A stretch of 64,000 nucleotides of DNA from Halomonas cerina (lineage in GTDB: Bacteria; Pseudomonadota; Gammaproteobacteria; Pseudomonadales; Halomonadaceae): NCBI RefSeq assembly GCF_014192215.1, contig NZ_JACHXP010000001.1, forward strand, positions 310,001 through 374,000. The letters are read 5' to 3'. Below are positions 1-9,181 of this stretch, one piece after another. Under the pieces are notes generated by a model. It made no database searches and was not told where the DNA came from. It worked only from the letters and a program-made list of their open reading frames with translations. How positions within the stretch are numbered: position 1 is the stretch's first letter; every line of letters starts with the position of its first letter. A program made the translations under genes and the position numbers.

Positions 1-1232
1 CCCTCCAGCAAGGTCAGGGCCATGGTCACTGCCATGGCCGAGAAGTCGCTGCGTGAGTAGCGCCAGGTCTGACGGATCATGGGGATGTCCACCAGGGTCA
101 GGATGGCCACCGTGATGGTGGCGGCCAGGGTGGCCACCGGCAGGTAGCGCAGCAGCGGGGTCAGGGCCAGGGTGGCCAGCGCGATCCCCACGGCGGCGAA
201 GAGGCCGGCCATGGGGGTGCGTGCCCCCGACTCGAAGTTGATCACGGTGCGTGACAGGCCCCCGGTGACCGGCATGCCGGCAGAGAGGCCCGCCGCCAGA
301 TTGGCGCCGCCCAGACCGATCAGTTCCTGGTTGGGCGAGATGCGCTCGCGACGCTTGGCAGCCAGCATCTGGGCCATGGAGATGGATTCCACGAACCCCA
401 CGATGCTGATCAACAGGGCCGGTACCAGCAGGGCTTGCCACAGCGGCAGGTCGAACTCCGGCCAGGTCAGGGGGGGCAGGCCGGTGGGGACCGCACCGAC
501 CACCGCGACCCCGTGCGCTTCCAGGTCGAGAAGCCAGCTGAGCAGGGTGGTGGCGATGACCGCCAGCACCGGGCCGGCCCGGGTAAGCAGCGCGGCCAGG
601 CCGCGGGGGAGGCCGGTCCGGGTCAGCAGATCCCGGCCGTAGCGACGTACCCCGACGAGAAAGCCCAGCGTGCTCAGGCCGAGGACCAGGGTCGGCCCGT
701 GCAGGCTACCGAGGTGAGTGAGCAGGTCGGCCAGCAGGGCCACCGCCGTGTAGCCCCCAGCCTGAATACCCAGCAGGTGGCCGAGTTGGCTAATGGCGAT
801 CAGCACCCCCGAGGCGGAGAGGAAGCCGGCGATCACCGGGTGGCTGAGAAAGTTGGCGAAGAACCCCAGCCGCGCCAGCCCCATGGCGGTGAGCATCAGC
901 CCCGAGAGCAGCGAGAGCACCAGAGCCGCCTGCAGGTACTCGGGGCTGCCGGGTGGGGCCAGGGGGCTGAGCGCCGCCCCGGTCATCAGGGCAATGATCG
1001 CCACCGGGCCCACGGCGAGGGTCCGGCTGGTGCCCAGCAGGGCGTAGGCGATGGCGGGCAGGATGCTGGCGTAGAGGCCGACCACCGCCGGTAACCCGGC
1101 AAGGATGGCATAGGCTAGCGACTGGGGGATCACCATCACGGTGACGATCACCCCGGCCAGCAGGTCGGCGCCGGCGAGGCGGCGCGTGTAGTGGGGCAGC
1201 CAGCTGAGAACCGGCAGATAGCGCTTGAGCAT
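1..1232 (-). CDS. SulP family sulfate/anion permease (partial, C-terminus outside window)
   Basis: Inner-membrane SulP/SLC26 family anion transporter, probably for sulfate or bicarbonate. About 410 residues are visible from the ATG at 1232, cut by the window start. The translation is a series of hydrophobic helices. It carries the SulP signature near the N-terminus (IPQSLAYAILAGLPAVVGLYAS, residues about 34-55) and a later SISMAQMLAAKRRERISPNQEL stretch followed by the conserved GLGAANLAAGLSAGMPVTGG region. The STAS domain expected at the C-terminus lies beyond the window, so its presence cannot be checked. The gene is divergent from metY across about 130 bases, which suggests, without proof, a link to sulfur assimilation. 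Substrate is inferred from family only. Confidence 0.88.
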   Translation of the reverse strand, partial: MLKRYLPVLSWLPHYTRRLAGADLLAGVIVTVMVIPQSLAYAILAGLPAVVGLYASILPAIAYALLGTSRTLAVGPVAIIALMTGAALSPLAPPGSPEYLQAALVLSLLSGLMLTAMGLARLGFFANFLSHPVIAGFLSASGVLIAISQLGHLLGIQAGGYTAVALLADLLTHLGSLHGPTLVLGLSTLGFLVGVRRYGRDLLTRTGLPRGLAALLTRAGPVLAVIATTLLSWLLDLEAHGVAVVGAVPTGLPPLTWPEFDLPLWQALLVPALLISIVGFVESISMAQMLAAKRRERISPNQELIGLGGANLAAGLSAGMPVTGGLSRTVINFESGARTPMAGLFAAVGIALATLALTPLLRYLPVATLAATITVAILTLVDIPMIRQTWRYSRSDFSAMAVTMALTLLE

Positions 1233-1362
1233 CCGTGTCGCCAGGTCGGTGGGAGGGGTCCCTCAGGGTTCCTACCAGACTAAACGATATTGGTCGCGGG
1301 TTTCAGGCTTGGTTAGCATCGGGTAACACCGCCGACATTCACGATACGCGCAAGGACCCGCC

Positions 1363-2637
1363 ATGAAACCCGAGACCCTCGCCCTCCATCACGGCTATCT
1401 CCCCGATGACCAGCATGCCGTGGCGGTCCCTATCCACCAGACCACCTCCTTCGCCTTCGATAGCGCCCAGCACGCCGCGGATCTGTTCGATCTCAAGGTC
1501 GAGGGCAACATCTACTCGCGGATCATGAATCCCACCTGCGCGGTGCTCGAGCAGCGCGTAGCGGCCTTGGAAGGTGGTATCGCCGGCCTGGCGGTCGCGT
1601 CGGGCATGGCCGCCATCACCTATGCGCTCCAGACCATCGCCGAGGCAGGGGACAACATCGTCTCCATCAGTGAACTCTACGGCGGTACCTACAACCTCTT
1701 TGCCCATACCCTGCCGCGCCAGGGTATCGACGTGCGCTTCGCCGACAAGGCCGATATTAGTGGTATCGAAGCCCTGATCGATGCGCGCACCAAAGCGGTG
1801 TTCTGCGAGAGCGTCGGCAACCCCTCGGGCAGCGTGGTGGACCTGGCGGCCCTGGCACAGGCCGCCCATCGCCACGGCGTGCCGGTGATCGTCGATAACA
1901 CCGTGCCCACCCCCTTCCTGTGGCGGCCCATCGAGCATGGCGCCGACATCGTCATCCACTCGGCCACCAAGTACATCGGCGGCCATGGGACCACCGTGGG
2001 GGGCGTGATCATCGATTCCGGCCGCTTCCCCTGGGCCGACCACCCCGAGCGCTTCGCGCTGCTCAACGAGCCAGACCCCTCTTACCATGGTGTCAATTAC
2101 ACTCGGGATCTCGGCGCGGCGGCCTTCATCGGTCGCGCCCGGGTGGTGCCGCTGCGCAACATGGGCGCGGCACTCTCCGCCCAGGCGGCCTGGAACCTGC
2201 TACAGGGCCTCGAGACCCTGGCGCTGCGCATCGAGCGCATCTGCACCAACGCCCAGCGAGTGGCGGAGTACCTGGAAGGTCATCCCGCGGTGACCTGGGT
2301 GCAGTACGCGGGCTTGCCTGGCCACAAGGACCACGCCTTGGCCCAGCGCTACATGGGGGGGCGTGCCTCGGGGATCCTCAGCTTCGGCATCCACGGCGGT
2401 CGAGAGGCCGGCGTGCGCTTCTACGACGCCCTGGGACTGATCCTGCGGCTGGTCAACATCGGCGATGCCAAGACCTGTGCGTCGATCCCGGCCACCACCA
2501 CCCATCGCCAGCTCAACGACCGCGAGCTCAAGGCCGCCGGCGTGACGCCGGACATGGTGCGGCTCTCCATCGGCATCGAGCATGCCGATGATATCGTCGC
2601 CGACCTGGATCAGGCGCTGGCGGTCAGCCAGGCCTGA
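1363..2637 (+). CDS. metY: O-acetylhomoserine sulfhydrylase (aminocarboxypropyltransferase)
   Basis: PLP-dependent Cys/Met metabolism enzyme that makes homocysteine from O-acetylhomoserine and sulfide in the cytoplasm. At 424 residues it has the usual length of MetY; cystathionine gamma-synthases are shorter, near 380. The PLP lysine is K203 in HSATKYIGGHG. The N-terminal AVPIHQTTSFAFDSAQHAADLF and the ICTNAQRVAEYLEGHP region are typical of the MetY branch. The start is supported by an AAGGA about 6 bases upstream. Together with the divergent SulP gene and the distant cysI and metH it forms the direct-sulfhydrylation route to methionine. A short intergenic region precedes it, and I see no SAM-riboswitch fold there. 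Confidence 0.93.
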   Translation: MKPETLALHHGYLPDDQHAVAVPIHQTTSFAFDSAQHAADLFDLKVEGNIYSRIMNPTCAVLEQRVAALEGGIAGLAVASGMAAITYALQTIAEAGDNIVSISELYGGTYNLFAHTLPRQGIDVRFADKADISGIEALIDARTKAVFCESVGNPSGSVVDLAALAQAAHRHGVPVIVDNTVPTPFLWRPIEHGADIVIHSATKYIGGHGTTVGGVIIDSGRFPWADHPERFALLNEPDPSYHGVNYTRDLGAAAFIGRARVVPLRNMGAALSAQAAWNLLQGLETLALRIERICTNAQRVAEYLEGHPAVTWVQYAGLPGHKDHALAQRYMGGRASGILSFGIHGGREAGVRFYDALGLILRLVNIGDAKTCASIPATTTHRQLNDRELKAAGVTPDMVRLSIGIEHADDIVADLDQALAVSQA

Positions 2638-2672
2638 GGTAAACGTTGCCCCCGGGGCAGCGCCCCCGCGGC

Positions 2673-3581
2673 TCAACGCGCCGCGGCTACCGGGTGGCGT
2701 CCCTGCCAGGCTGACCAGGAGTAGAGGGCAAGCCCCGCCCAGATCAGCAGGAAGGTCGTCAGCTGCACGGGCGAAAGCGGCTCGCGAAAGACCAGCAGCG
2801 CGATCAAAAACTGGATCGAGGGATTGAGGTACATCAGAAAGCCCAGCGTCGCCAGGCGCAGGCGCCGAGCCGCCCCGGCAAAGGCCAGCAGCGGCAGGGC
2901 CGTGATCACGCCGCTGGCCACCAGCAGGGCGGTGGTGCGCGGTGCCTCCCCGAAATGCGACAGTCCGGCCTGGGAAAGCCAGGCCAGCGCCAGCAGGCCC
3001 AGCGGCATCAGCAGCAGGGTCTCGACGAAGAGCCCGGAGAGGCCATCCAGCGGTACCTGCTTGCGCAACAAGCCGTAGACGCCGAAGGAGAAGGCCAGCA
3101 CCAGGCTGATCCAGGGCAATTCGCCGAGCAGCAGGAGTTGGATGATGATGGCCAGCACGGCCAGCACCACCGCCAGGCCCTGGAGGCGCATCATGCGTTC
3201 GCGTAGCACGATCATGCCCAGGGCCACATTGACCAGCGGCGTCATGAAATAGCCCAGGCTCGCCTGGAGCACATGGCGCGTCTCCACCGCGTAGATGTAG
3301 AGCCCCCAGTTGATGGCGATCAGCACGGCACAGCCCAGCACCCGGCCGAGCCGTCGGGGCGCCTTCAGCGCCAGGCTGACCGGTGCCCAGCGCCTGAGCA
3401 GGGTGACCAGTCCGATCAAAAAGACGCAGGACCAGATCACCCGATGGATCAGGATCTCGTAGGCGGGCACGTCCTGGAACAGGGCGAAGAACAGCGGGAA
3501 ACAGCCCCACATGAGATAGGCGGTCAGGCCGAAGGCGACGCCCTGGCCGGCCTCGGGGGTGATGTCGGAGGTGCGGGTCAT
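2673..3581 (-). CDS. rarD: EamA family transporter RarD
   Basis: Inner-membrane drug/metabolite transporter of the RarD branch (about 300 residues, ten predicted helices). The N-terminal GLTAYLMWGCFPLFFALFQ and HRVIWSCVFLIG segments are characteristic of RarD, as is the C-terminal YLNPSIQFLIALLVFREPLS. RarD proteins are named for chloramphenicol sensitivity, but the physiological substrate is not established. The gene converges on metY and is divergent from yafV; it appears monocistronic. Short GC-rich inverted repeats near 2647-2686 overlap its stop but lack a T-run. Confidence 0.9.
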   Translation of the reverse strand: MTRTSDITPEAGQGVAFGLTAYLMWGCFPLFFALFQDVPAYEILIHRVIWSCVFLIGLVTLLRRWAPVSLALKAPRRLGRVLGCAVLIAINWGLYIYAVETRHVLQASLGYFMTPLVNVALGMIVLRERMMRLQGLAVVLAVLAIIIQLLLLGELPWISLVLAFSFGVYGLLRKQVPLDGLSGLFVETLLLMPLGLLALAWLSQAGLSHFGEAPRTTALLVASGVITALPLLAFAGAARRLRLATLGFLMYLNPSIQFLIALLVFREPLSPVQLTTFLLIWAGLALYSWSAWQGRHPVAAAR

Positions 3582-3712
3582 GGTGAGGTGTGTCCCTGTA
3601 AAAGCCGCCTAAATTACCATAGTCGCCACCCGGTTGCCGCGGCGAGGCTGTCAGCGCGTGGCGTGTCGGTTAGGCTGTAAGCCATGGGTCAATGCCGAGG
3701 AGGACGTCTTTG

Positions 3713-4528
3713 ATGAGTGAACTGAGAACCACCCTGGTCCAGAGCGACCTGCGCTGGGAGGACCCGGCGGCGAATTGCCGGATGCTCGAGGAGACCCTGG
3801 GCGACCTGAATGCCGAGGAGACCGACCTGATCGTGTTGCCGGAGATGTTTTCTACCAGCTTCACCATGAACTCCCGGGAGATGGCCGAGCCCATGGCCGA
3901 GAGCCCCACCGTGGCCTGGCTGCAGGATCAGGCGTCTCGTCGCGGCTGCGTGATCACCGGTAGCATCTCCATCGCCGAGGAGGGCGATTACTTCAACCGC
4001 CTGGTCTGGGCGCGTCCCGACGGCAGCCTGGTGCACTACGACAAGCGCCACCTGTTCCGCATGGCCGGCGAGCACGAGCGCTATTCCATGGGCCACGAGC
4101 GAGTGATCGTCGAGCTCAATGGCTTTCGCATCCTGCTCAGCGTCTGCTACGACCTGCGCTTCCCGGTCTGGCTGCGCCAGCAGCCGGGCCCGGAGGAGCA
4201 TTTCGAGTACGATGCCCTGCTCTGCGTGGCCAATTGGCCGGCGCCACGGCGCCATCCCTGGCGGGTGCTGCTGCAGGCCCGGGCCATCGAGAACCTCTGC
4301 CCGGTGATCGGCGTCAACCGGGTCGGCGAGGATGCCAGGGGAATGACCTATGCCGGTGACTCCATGCTGGTCGACGCCAAAGGCGAGGCACTGATCGACG
4401 AGCCACGTGACCTTCCCTTCGTCCGCACGGGGGCGCTGTCGCTCGATGAGCTCCAGGCCTTTCGCGAGAAGTTTCCTGCCTGGCGCGATGCCGACCACTT
4501 CCGCCTCGCCGACGGGGTGGGGTTCTGA
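3713..4528 (+). CDS. yafV: Omega-amidase / carbon-nitrogen hydrolase YafV
   Basis: Nitrilase-superfamily cytoplasmic amidase of 271 residues. The Glu-Lys-Cys triad is visible: E44 (VLPEMF), K111 (YDKRHLF) and C145 (SVCYDLRFP). The FRMAGEHERYSMG stretch is typical of omega-amidases such as YafV and mammalian Nit2, which hydrolyse alpha-ketoglutaramate and alpha-ketosuccinamate, the waste amides of glutamine transaminases, including the methionine-salvage transaminase. I chose the ATG at 3713 because a GAGGAGG motif lies about 10 bases upstream; an in-frame ATG 21 bases earlier has no such site. The stop overlaps the next start by one base (TGATG), so it is co-transcribed and probably translationally coupled with the pseudouridine synthase gene. 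Confidence 0.9.
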   Translation: MSELRTTLVQSDLRWEDPAANCRMLEETLGDLNAEETDLIVLPEMFSTSFTMNSREMAEPMAESPTVAWLQDQASRRGCVITGSISIAEEGDYFNRLVWARPDGSLVHYDKRHLFRMAGEHERYSMGHERVIVELNGFRILLSVCYDLRFPVWLRQQPGPEEHFEYDALLCVANWPAPRRHPWRVLLQARAIENLCPVIGVNRVGEDARGMTYAGDSMLVDAKGEALIDEPRDLPFVRTGALSLDELQAFREKFPAWRDADHFRLADGVGF

Positions 4529-5229
4529 TGCGTCTTGACCGCTTCCTGGCCGAGACCACCGACCTGACCCGCAGCCGGGCGAAGAAGGCCCTGCATCGTG
4601 AGGAGGTGCGCGTGGATGGCGAGATCGTCAAGAATCCCGCCACCCGGGTCGATGGGCGGCGCGTGGTGACCTGGCAGGGCGAGCGCCTCGCGCTGGTCGG
4701 CCTGCGTTATGTGATGCTCCACAAGCCGCCGGGCGTGGAATGCAGCGCACGACGCGGCCTCTATCCCCTGATTCGGGAACTGGTCGACCTGCCGAAGGCC
4801 GAGCGCCTGCAGCCGGTGGGGCGCCTCGACGTCGACACGACCGGCCTTCTGCTGCTGACCGACGACGGCCAATGGGCCCACCGAGTCACCGCCCCCCGTC
4901 GACGCTGTGGCAAGGTCTACCGGATCCAGCTGGCCGAGCCCCTGGAGGGCGAGGCCCTGGCCCGGGCCGTCGAGCGTTTCGCCGAGGGGATGTTTCTTGA
5001 GGGGGAGGAGAAGCCGACGCGGCCCGCCGAGCTGACCATGCGCTCTCCCCAGGTTGCCGAGCTGACGCTTCACGAGGGCCGGTATCATCAGGTGAAGCGC
5101 ATGTTCGCCGCCATCGGTCACCACGTAGAGGCCCTGCACCGCGAGGCGATCGGTCCGCTGATCCTCGACGAGGCGCTGGCACCGGGGGAGTGGCGCGAGC
5201 TGTCCGCGGCGGAGGTGGCGCGCTTCTGA
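4528..5229 (+). CDS. rsuA: 16S rRNA pseudouridine synthase, RsuA family
   Basis: Protein of 233 residues with an N-terminal S4 RNA-binding domain (MRLDRFLAETTDLTRSRAKKAL, about residues 1-50) and an RsuA/RluB-type catalytic domain. The catalytic aspartate is D101 in PVGRLDVDTTGLLLLT; HKPPGVECS and HEGRYHQVKRMFAAIGHHVEALHR are further family motifs. RsuA modifies U516 of 16S rRNA; RluE/RluF relatives act elsewhere, so the exact target is inferred. It starts on the stop of yafV. Downstream it converges on yejF across about 115 bases that contain an AT-rich repeated motif (5287-5304). Confidence 0.87.
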   Translation: MRLDRFLAETTDLTRSRAKKALHREEVRVDGEIVKNPATRVDGRRVVTWQGERLALVGLRYVMLHKPPGVECSARRGLYPLIRELVDLPKAERLQPVGRLDVDTTGLLLLTDDGQWAHRVTAPRRRCGKVYRIQLAEPLEGEALARAVERFAEGMFLEGEEKPTRPAELTMRSPQVAELTLHEGRYHQVKRMFAAIGHHVEALHREAIGPLILDEALAPGEWRELSAAEVARF

Positions 5230-5286
5230 GGTATGGCCCGCCGCGAGTCCGAGCGGTACAGGCCGTAGCGGCGGCCGAGCCGTTCC

Positions 5287-5304
5287 GATATTTATACCGT
5301 TATC
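5287..5304. repeat. 18-bp AT-rich motif, copy 1 of a dispersed repeat
   Basis: GATATTTATACCGTTATC is found here, between the convergent rsuA and yejF ends, and again exactly at 51899-51916 upstream of mgtC. A shorter core, TATACCGTTATC, occurs at 32231-32242 inside the start of tusE. Its function is unknown. On the minus strand it reads as a -10-like TATAAA sequence. Confidence 0.6.
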
Positions 5305-5345
5305 ACATGGATACCCCATCGTGGCATGCCACATCGCAAAGGGAA

Positions 5346-6944
5346 TCAGGATGCGTCGATGACCGGAGAGAGGCCGGCCGCCTCTACTAAGGCGCGGGTA
5401 TAATCGGTGGCGGGGGCCTCCAGGACCTGGCGACAGTCACCCTGCTCGACCACCTCGCCGTCCTTGAGGACCATGACCCGGTGCGCCATGGCGCGTATCA
5501 CGGCCAGATCATGGCTGATGAACAGATAGCTTAGCCCGTGGCGTGCCTGCAGGTCGCGCAACAGGGCCACGAGCTGTTTCTGCACGGTGCGATCCAGCGC
5601 CGAGGTGGGCTCGTCGAGCACCACCAGGCGAGGTTCGAGGATGATTGCCCGGGCCACGGCGATGCGCTGGCGCTGACCGCCGGAGAATTCGTGGGGATAA
5701 CGGGCACCACAGTCCTTGGGCAGGCCCACCTCGCGCAGCGTGTCCCGTACCTTGCGCGCCACGTCGTCGGCCGAGAGCTCGGGATGGTGGAAGCGAAGCC
5801 CTTCGCTGACGATGTCGGACACGGGCAGACGTGGCGAGAGGGAGCCGTAGGGGTCCTGGAAGACTACCTGCAGGCGGCGTCGCTGACGGCGCAGGGCGTT
5901 GCCGGTCAGCCGGTCCAGGCGCTCATCGCCGAAGGCGATCTCGCCGCGGCTCTCGGTGAGCCGCAGCAGGGCCAGCGCCAGGGTGGTCTTGCCGGAGCCC
6001 GACTCGCCGACGATGCCCAGGGTCTCGCCGCCAGCGACCTCGAGGTCCAGTGGCTTGACCGCCTCGAAGGCCGGCGGACGGCGGCTGAACAGGCGCTTGG
6101 GGCGCTGGAAGCGGACCCCGAGGCCCGTCGCGCGCAGCAGCGGTGTGCTCTCCGTGAGGGGCACGGGACGGCCGGTCGGTTCGGCCTCCAGCAACTGGCG
6201 GGTGTAGGGGCTGGCCGGCGTACGGAAGACGGTCTCGACGCTGCCGGTCTCCTGTTCCCGCCCGCGATGCATCACGCAGACCCGGTCGGCATGGCGGCGC
6301 ACCAGGTTGAGGTCGTGGGTGATGAACAGCATGCCCATGCCCTGCTCGTCACGCAACTCGGCGAGCAACGCCAGGATCTCTTGCTGCACCGTCACGTCAA
6401 GCGCGGTGGTGGGCTCGTCGGCGATCAGCAGTTGCGGGCCGTTGGCGATGGCCATGGCGATCATCACCCGCTGGCGCTGTCCACCGGAGAGCTGGTGCGG
6501 CCAGACGTCGAGCAGTTCCTCGGCGCGGGGCAGCTTCACCTGATCGAGCAGGGCCCGGGTGCGGTGACGGGCGGCCTTGCCATCGAGCCCCTGGTGCAGC
6601 CGCAGGGTCTCGCCGATCTGCTTGCCGACCGGGTGCAGCGGGTTGAGCGAGGTCATGGGCTCTTGGAACACGAAGCCCACCCGACCGCCGCGCAAGCCCC
6701 GCCACCCCCGTGCAGAGAGCGACGCCAGGTCGGTATCGCCCAGCTGTCGCCGGCCGCTGACCGCCGCATTGGCTGGTAGCAGGTTCATGGCACCCAGTGC
6801 CGAGACCGACTTGCCGGAACCGGACTCGCCGACCAGCGCCAGGGTCTCGCCCCGGCTGACCGTGAGCGAGAGGGCCTCGACCACGGGGCTGGCGTCGAAG
6901 GCGATGGTCAGATCTTCGAGGCGAAAAAGCGGTTCAGACGGCAT
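5346..6944 (-). CDS. yejF: ABC transporter, duplicated ATP-binding protein YejF
   Basis: Cytoplasmic ATPase of the YejABEF importer (oligopeptides, microcin C in E. coli). From the ATG at 6944 it has 532 residues with two complete ABC cassettes. The first has Walker A GESGSGKS, signature LSGGQRQR and Walker [13 protein letters not shown]; the second has [16 protein letters not shown] and [12 protein letters not shown]. Each cassette is followed by an oligopeptide-transporter C-terminal extension. An upstream in-frame ATG would add 29 residues rich in Pro/Ser/Thr that overlap yejE further; the [16 protein letters not shown] start is preferred because homologues begin there. It overlaps the yejE end by about 11 bases and is the last gene of the operon. 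Confidence 0.93.
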   Translation of the reverse strand: MPSEPLFRLEDLTIAFDASPVVEALSLTVSRGETLALVGESGSGKSVSALGAMNLLPANAAVSGRRQLGDTDLASLSARGWRGLRGGRVGFVFQEPMTSLNPLHPVGKQIGETLRLHQGLDGKAARHRTRALLDQVKLPRAEELLDVWPHQLSGGQRQRVMIAMAIANGPQLLIADEPTTALDVTVQQEILALLAELRDEQGMGMLFITHDLNLVRRHADRVCVMHRGREQETGSVETVFRTPASPYTRQLLEAEPTGRPVPLTESTPLLRATGLGVRFQRPKRLFSRRPPAFEAVKPLDLEVAGGETLGIVGESGSGKTTLALALLRLTESRGEIAFGDERLDRLTGNALRRQRRRLQVVFQDPYGSLSPRLPVSDIVSEGLRFHHPELSADDVARKVRDTLREVGLPKDCGARYPHEFSGGQRQRIAVARAIILEPRLVVLDEPTSALDRTVQKQLVALLRDLQARHGLSYLFISHDLAVIRAMAHRVMVLKDGEVVEQGDCRQVLEAPATDYTRALVEAAGLSPVIDAS

Positions 6945-8037
6945 GGGAATCGGTCCTGTCGGTGGCCTGACGGTCGCTGACCTTGGCAGGCGTTGCGGCG
7001 TGCTGGATGTGGCGGGGGTCGAAGGCATCACGCAGGCCCTCGCCGATGAACACCAGCAACGAGAGCATCAGCGACAGGCTGACGAAGGCGGTGATGCCGA
7101 GCCAGGGAGCCTGCAGGTTGTTCTTGCCTTGGGCGACCAGCTCGCCCAGGGACGGCGATCCCGGCGGCAGGCCGAAGCCCAGGAAGTCCAGCGCCGTCAG
7201 GGTGGTGATGGCCCCGGTGAACAGGAAGGGGATGAAGGTCAGGGTCGCGACCATGGCATTGGGCAGCACATGGCGCCACATGATCAGTCGCGAGGGTAGG
7301 CCCATGGCCTTGGCGGCGCGCACGTACTCGAGGTTGCGGGCCCGCAGGAACTCGGCCCGCACCACATCGACCAGGCCCAGCCAGGAGAACAGCAGCATGA
7401 TGCCGAGCAGCCACCAGAGGTTGGGCTCGACGAAGCTGGCCAGGATGATCAGCAGGAAGAGCACTGGTAGCCCCGACCAGATCTCGGTGAGGCGCTGACC
7501 GATCAGGTCCACCTTGCCACCGAAGTAGCCCTGCACACCGCCGGCCAGCACCCCGAGGACCAGTGAGCCTGCGGTGAGCACCAGGGCGAAGATCACCGAG
7601 AGGCGAAAGCCATAGATCACCCGGGCCAGCACATCGCGCCCCTGGTCGTCGGTGCCCAGCCAGTGGCGTGAGGAGGGCGGCGACGGGGCCGGATGGGGGA
7701 GGGCCATGTCCAGGGTGTCGTAGCTAAAGGGGATCGGCGGCCACAGCAGCCAGCCGTTGGCCTCGATTTCGTCCTGTATGAAGGGGTCGCGGTAATCGGC
7801 CGGGGTGGGCAGGAAGCCGCCGAACTCGGTATCCGGGTAGTCCACCAGCAGCGGCACGTACCACTGGCCCTGGTACTGCATGACCAGCGGCCGGTCGTTG
7901 ACGACCAGCTCGGCCATCAGGCTGACCAGGAACAGCGCCAGGAAGACCCAGAGCGAGAGGCGGGCCCGCCGGTTATGGCGAAAGACGTCGAGCCGGCGAC
8001 GGGTGATGGGGGACAGGCGCGGGCGTAACAGGCTCAT
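6934..8037 (-). CDS. yejE: ABC transporter permease YejE
   Basis: Inner-membrane permease of 367 residues, BPD_transp_1 type. It has a long N-terminal region (RRARLSLWVFLALFLVSLMAELVVNDRPL), then a periplasmic segment with YPDTEFGGFLPTPADYRDPFI, which is typical of YejE. The EAA loop is visible in EYVRAAKAMGLPSRLIMWRHVLPNA. Partner of YejB; together they form the channel energised by YejF. It begins three bases after the yejB stop with a GGGAG site upstream. Confidence 0.94.
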   Translation of the reverse strand: MSLLRPRLSPITRRRLDVFRHNRRARLSLWVFLALFLVSLMAELVVNDRPLVMQYQGQWYVPLLVDYPDTEFGGFLPTPADYRDPFIQDEIEANGWLLWPPIPFSYDTLDMALPHPAPSPPSSRHWLGTDDQGRDVLARVIYGFRLSVIFALVLTAGSLVLGVLAGGVQGYFGGKVDLIGQRLTEIWSGLPVLFLLIILASFVEPNLWWLLGIMLLFSWLGLVDVVRAEFLRARNLEYVRAAKAMGLPSRLIMWRHVLPNAMVATLTFIPFLFTGAITTLTALDFLGFGLPPGSPSLGELVAQGKNNLQAPWLGITAFVSLSLMLSLLVFIGEGLRDAFDPRHIQHAATPAKVSDRQATDRTDSHAV

Positions 8038-8040
8038 GAC

Positions 8041-9117
8041 TCAGGACTCCCGTGTCTCGAAGTCGATGCGCGGGTCGACCCACACATAGGTCAGATCCGA
8101 AACCAGCTTCAGGATCAGCCCGATCAGGGTGTAGAGGTAGAGGGTGCCGAAGATCACCGGGTAGTCGCGCTGCATCACCGCCTCGAAGCCCAAAAGGCCC
8201 AGGCCGTTGAGGGAGAAGATCACCTCGATCAAGAGCGCCCCGGTGAAGAAGATGCCCACCAGCGCCGAAGGCAGGCCGGCGATGATGATCAGCATGGCGT
8301 TGCGGAACACATGGCCGTAGAGCACATGGCGGTCGCTGGCGCCCTTGGCGCGGGCGGTGAGCACGTACTGCTTGTGGATCTCGTCGAGGAAGCTGTTCTT
8401 GGTCAGCATGGTCAGGGTGGCGAAGCTGCCGATCGCCGCGGCGATCACCGGCAGGGTGATGTGCCACAAGTAGTCGGTGACCTTGCCCCAGGCCGAGAGC
8501 TCGTCGAAGTCGGGGGAGGTCAGGCCGCGCAACGGGAAGAGGTCCCAGTAGCTGCCCCCGGCGAACAGCACGATCAGCAGGATGGCGAACAGGAAGCCGG
8601 GGATGGCGTAACCCACGATCACCAGCCCCGAGGTCCAGACATCGAAACGCGACCCATGGTGCAGCGCCTTGCGGATGCCCAGGGGGATCGACACCAGGTA
8701 GACCACCAGGGTGGTCCAGAGCCCCAGGGAAATCGACACCGGCAGGCGCTCGAGCATCAGCGTGGTGACTCGTTCGTCACGGAAGAAGCTCTCACCGAAG
8801 TCGAAGGTGGCGTAGTCGGCGAGCATGCCGAGGAAGCGCGCGTGGGGCGGCTCGTCGAAGCCGAACTGGGCCTCGAGCTTCTCGATCAGTTCCGGGGCCA
8901 CGCCACGGGCTCCTCGCGACTCGCCGCTGGCGATATCGCCACCGCCGCCCTCCATGCGGGTGCTGGCCTGGCTGGAGAGCCCTTGGAAGCGCGCCAGCAC
9001 CTGGTCGATGGGGCCGCCGGGGGCGGCCTGGACGATCACGAAGTTGAGCAGCATGATCCCCAGCAGGGTGGGGATCATCAGCAGCAGGCGGCGAAGCACA
9101 TAGGCGGCCACGGGCAT
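8041..9117 (-). CDS. yejB: ABC transporter permease YejB
   Basis: Inner-membrane permease of 358 residues, beginning [19 protein letters not shown] like other YejB/DppB-type permeases. The central insert with [26 protein letters not shown] and the EAA loop [28 protein letters not shown] support YejB. Start choice is uncertain: an AAGGA sits directly against the ATG at 9117, which is too close, but is well spaced (7 bases) from an in-frame GTG at 9111. The real protein may therefore be two residues shorter. A large hairpin (9141-9178) separates it from yejA. Confidence 0.92.
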   Translation of the reverse strand: MPVAAYVLRRLLLMIPTLLGIMLLNFVIVQAAPGGPIDQVLARFQGLSSQASTRMEGGGGDIASGESRGARGVAPELIEKLEAQFGFDEPPHARFLGMLADYATFDFGESFFRDERVTTLMLERLPVSISLGLWTTLVVYLVSIPLGIRKALHHGSRFDVWTSGLVIVGYAIPGFLFAILLIVLFAGGSYWDLFPLRGLTSPDFDELSAWGKVTDYLWHITLPVIAAAIGSFATLTMLTKNSFLDEIHKQYVLTARAKGASDRHVLYGHVFRNAMLIIIAGLPSALVGIFFTGALLIEVIFSLNGLGLLGFEAVMQRDYPVIFGTLYLYTLIGLILKLVSDLTYVWVDPRIDFETRES

Positions 9118-9140
9118 GTCCTTGTGGGTTGGTCGGCGTG

Positions 9141-9178
9141 GAGCGTCCCGGCAAGGCCTCGGCCTTGCCGGGACGCTC
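9141..9178 (-). terminator. 18-bp perfect stem between yejA and yejB
   Basis: GAGCGTCCCGGCAAGGCC at 9141-9158 and its exact reverse complement at 9161-9178 are separated by two bases. No U-run follows on the minus strand, so it is unlikely to be a full intrinsic terminator. It sits between the binding-protein gene and the first permease gene, a place where stable hairpins protect the 3' end of the upstream mRNA in other transport operons (malE-malF type). Inferred role: higher YejA than YejBEF expression. Confidence 0.6.
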
Positions 9179-9181
9179 GGA

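Noticed and set aside
1233..1362. SAM riboswitch before metY
   Set aside because: The 130-base region lacks the conserved SAM-I or SAM-II core and a terminator stem.
2647..2686. GC-rich inverted repeats between metY and rarD as a terminator
   Set aside because: Short stems with no T-run, and one overlaps the rarD stop codon.
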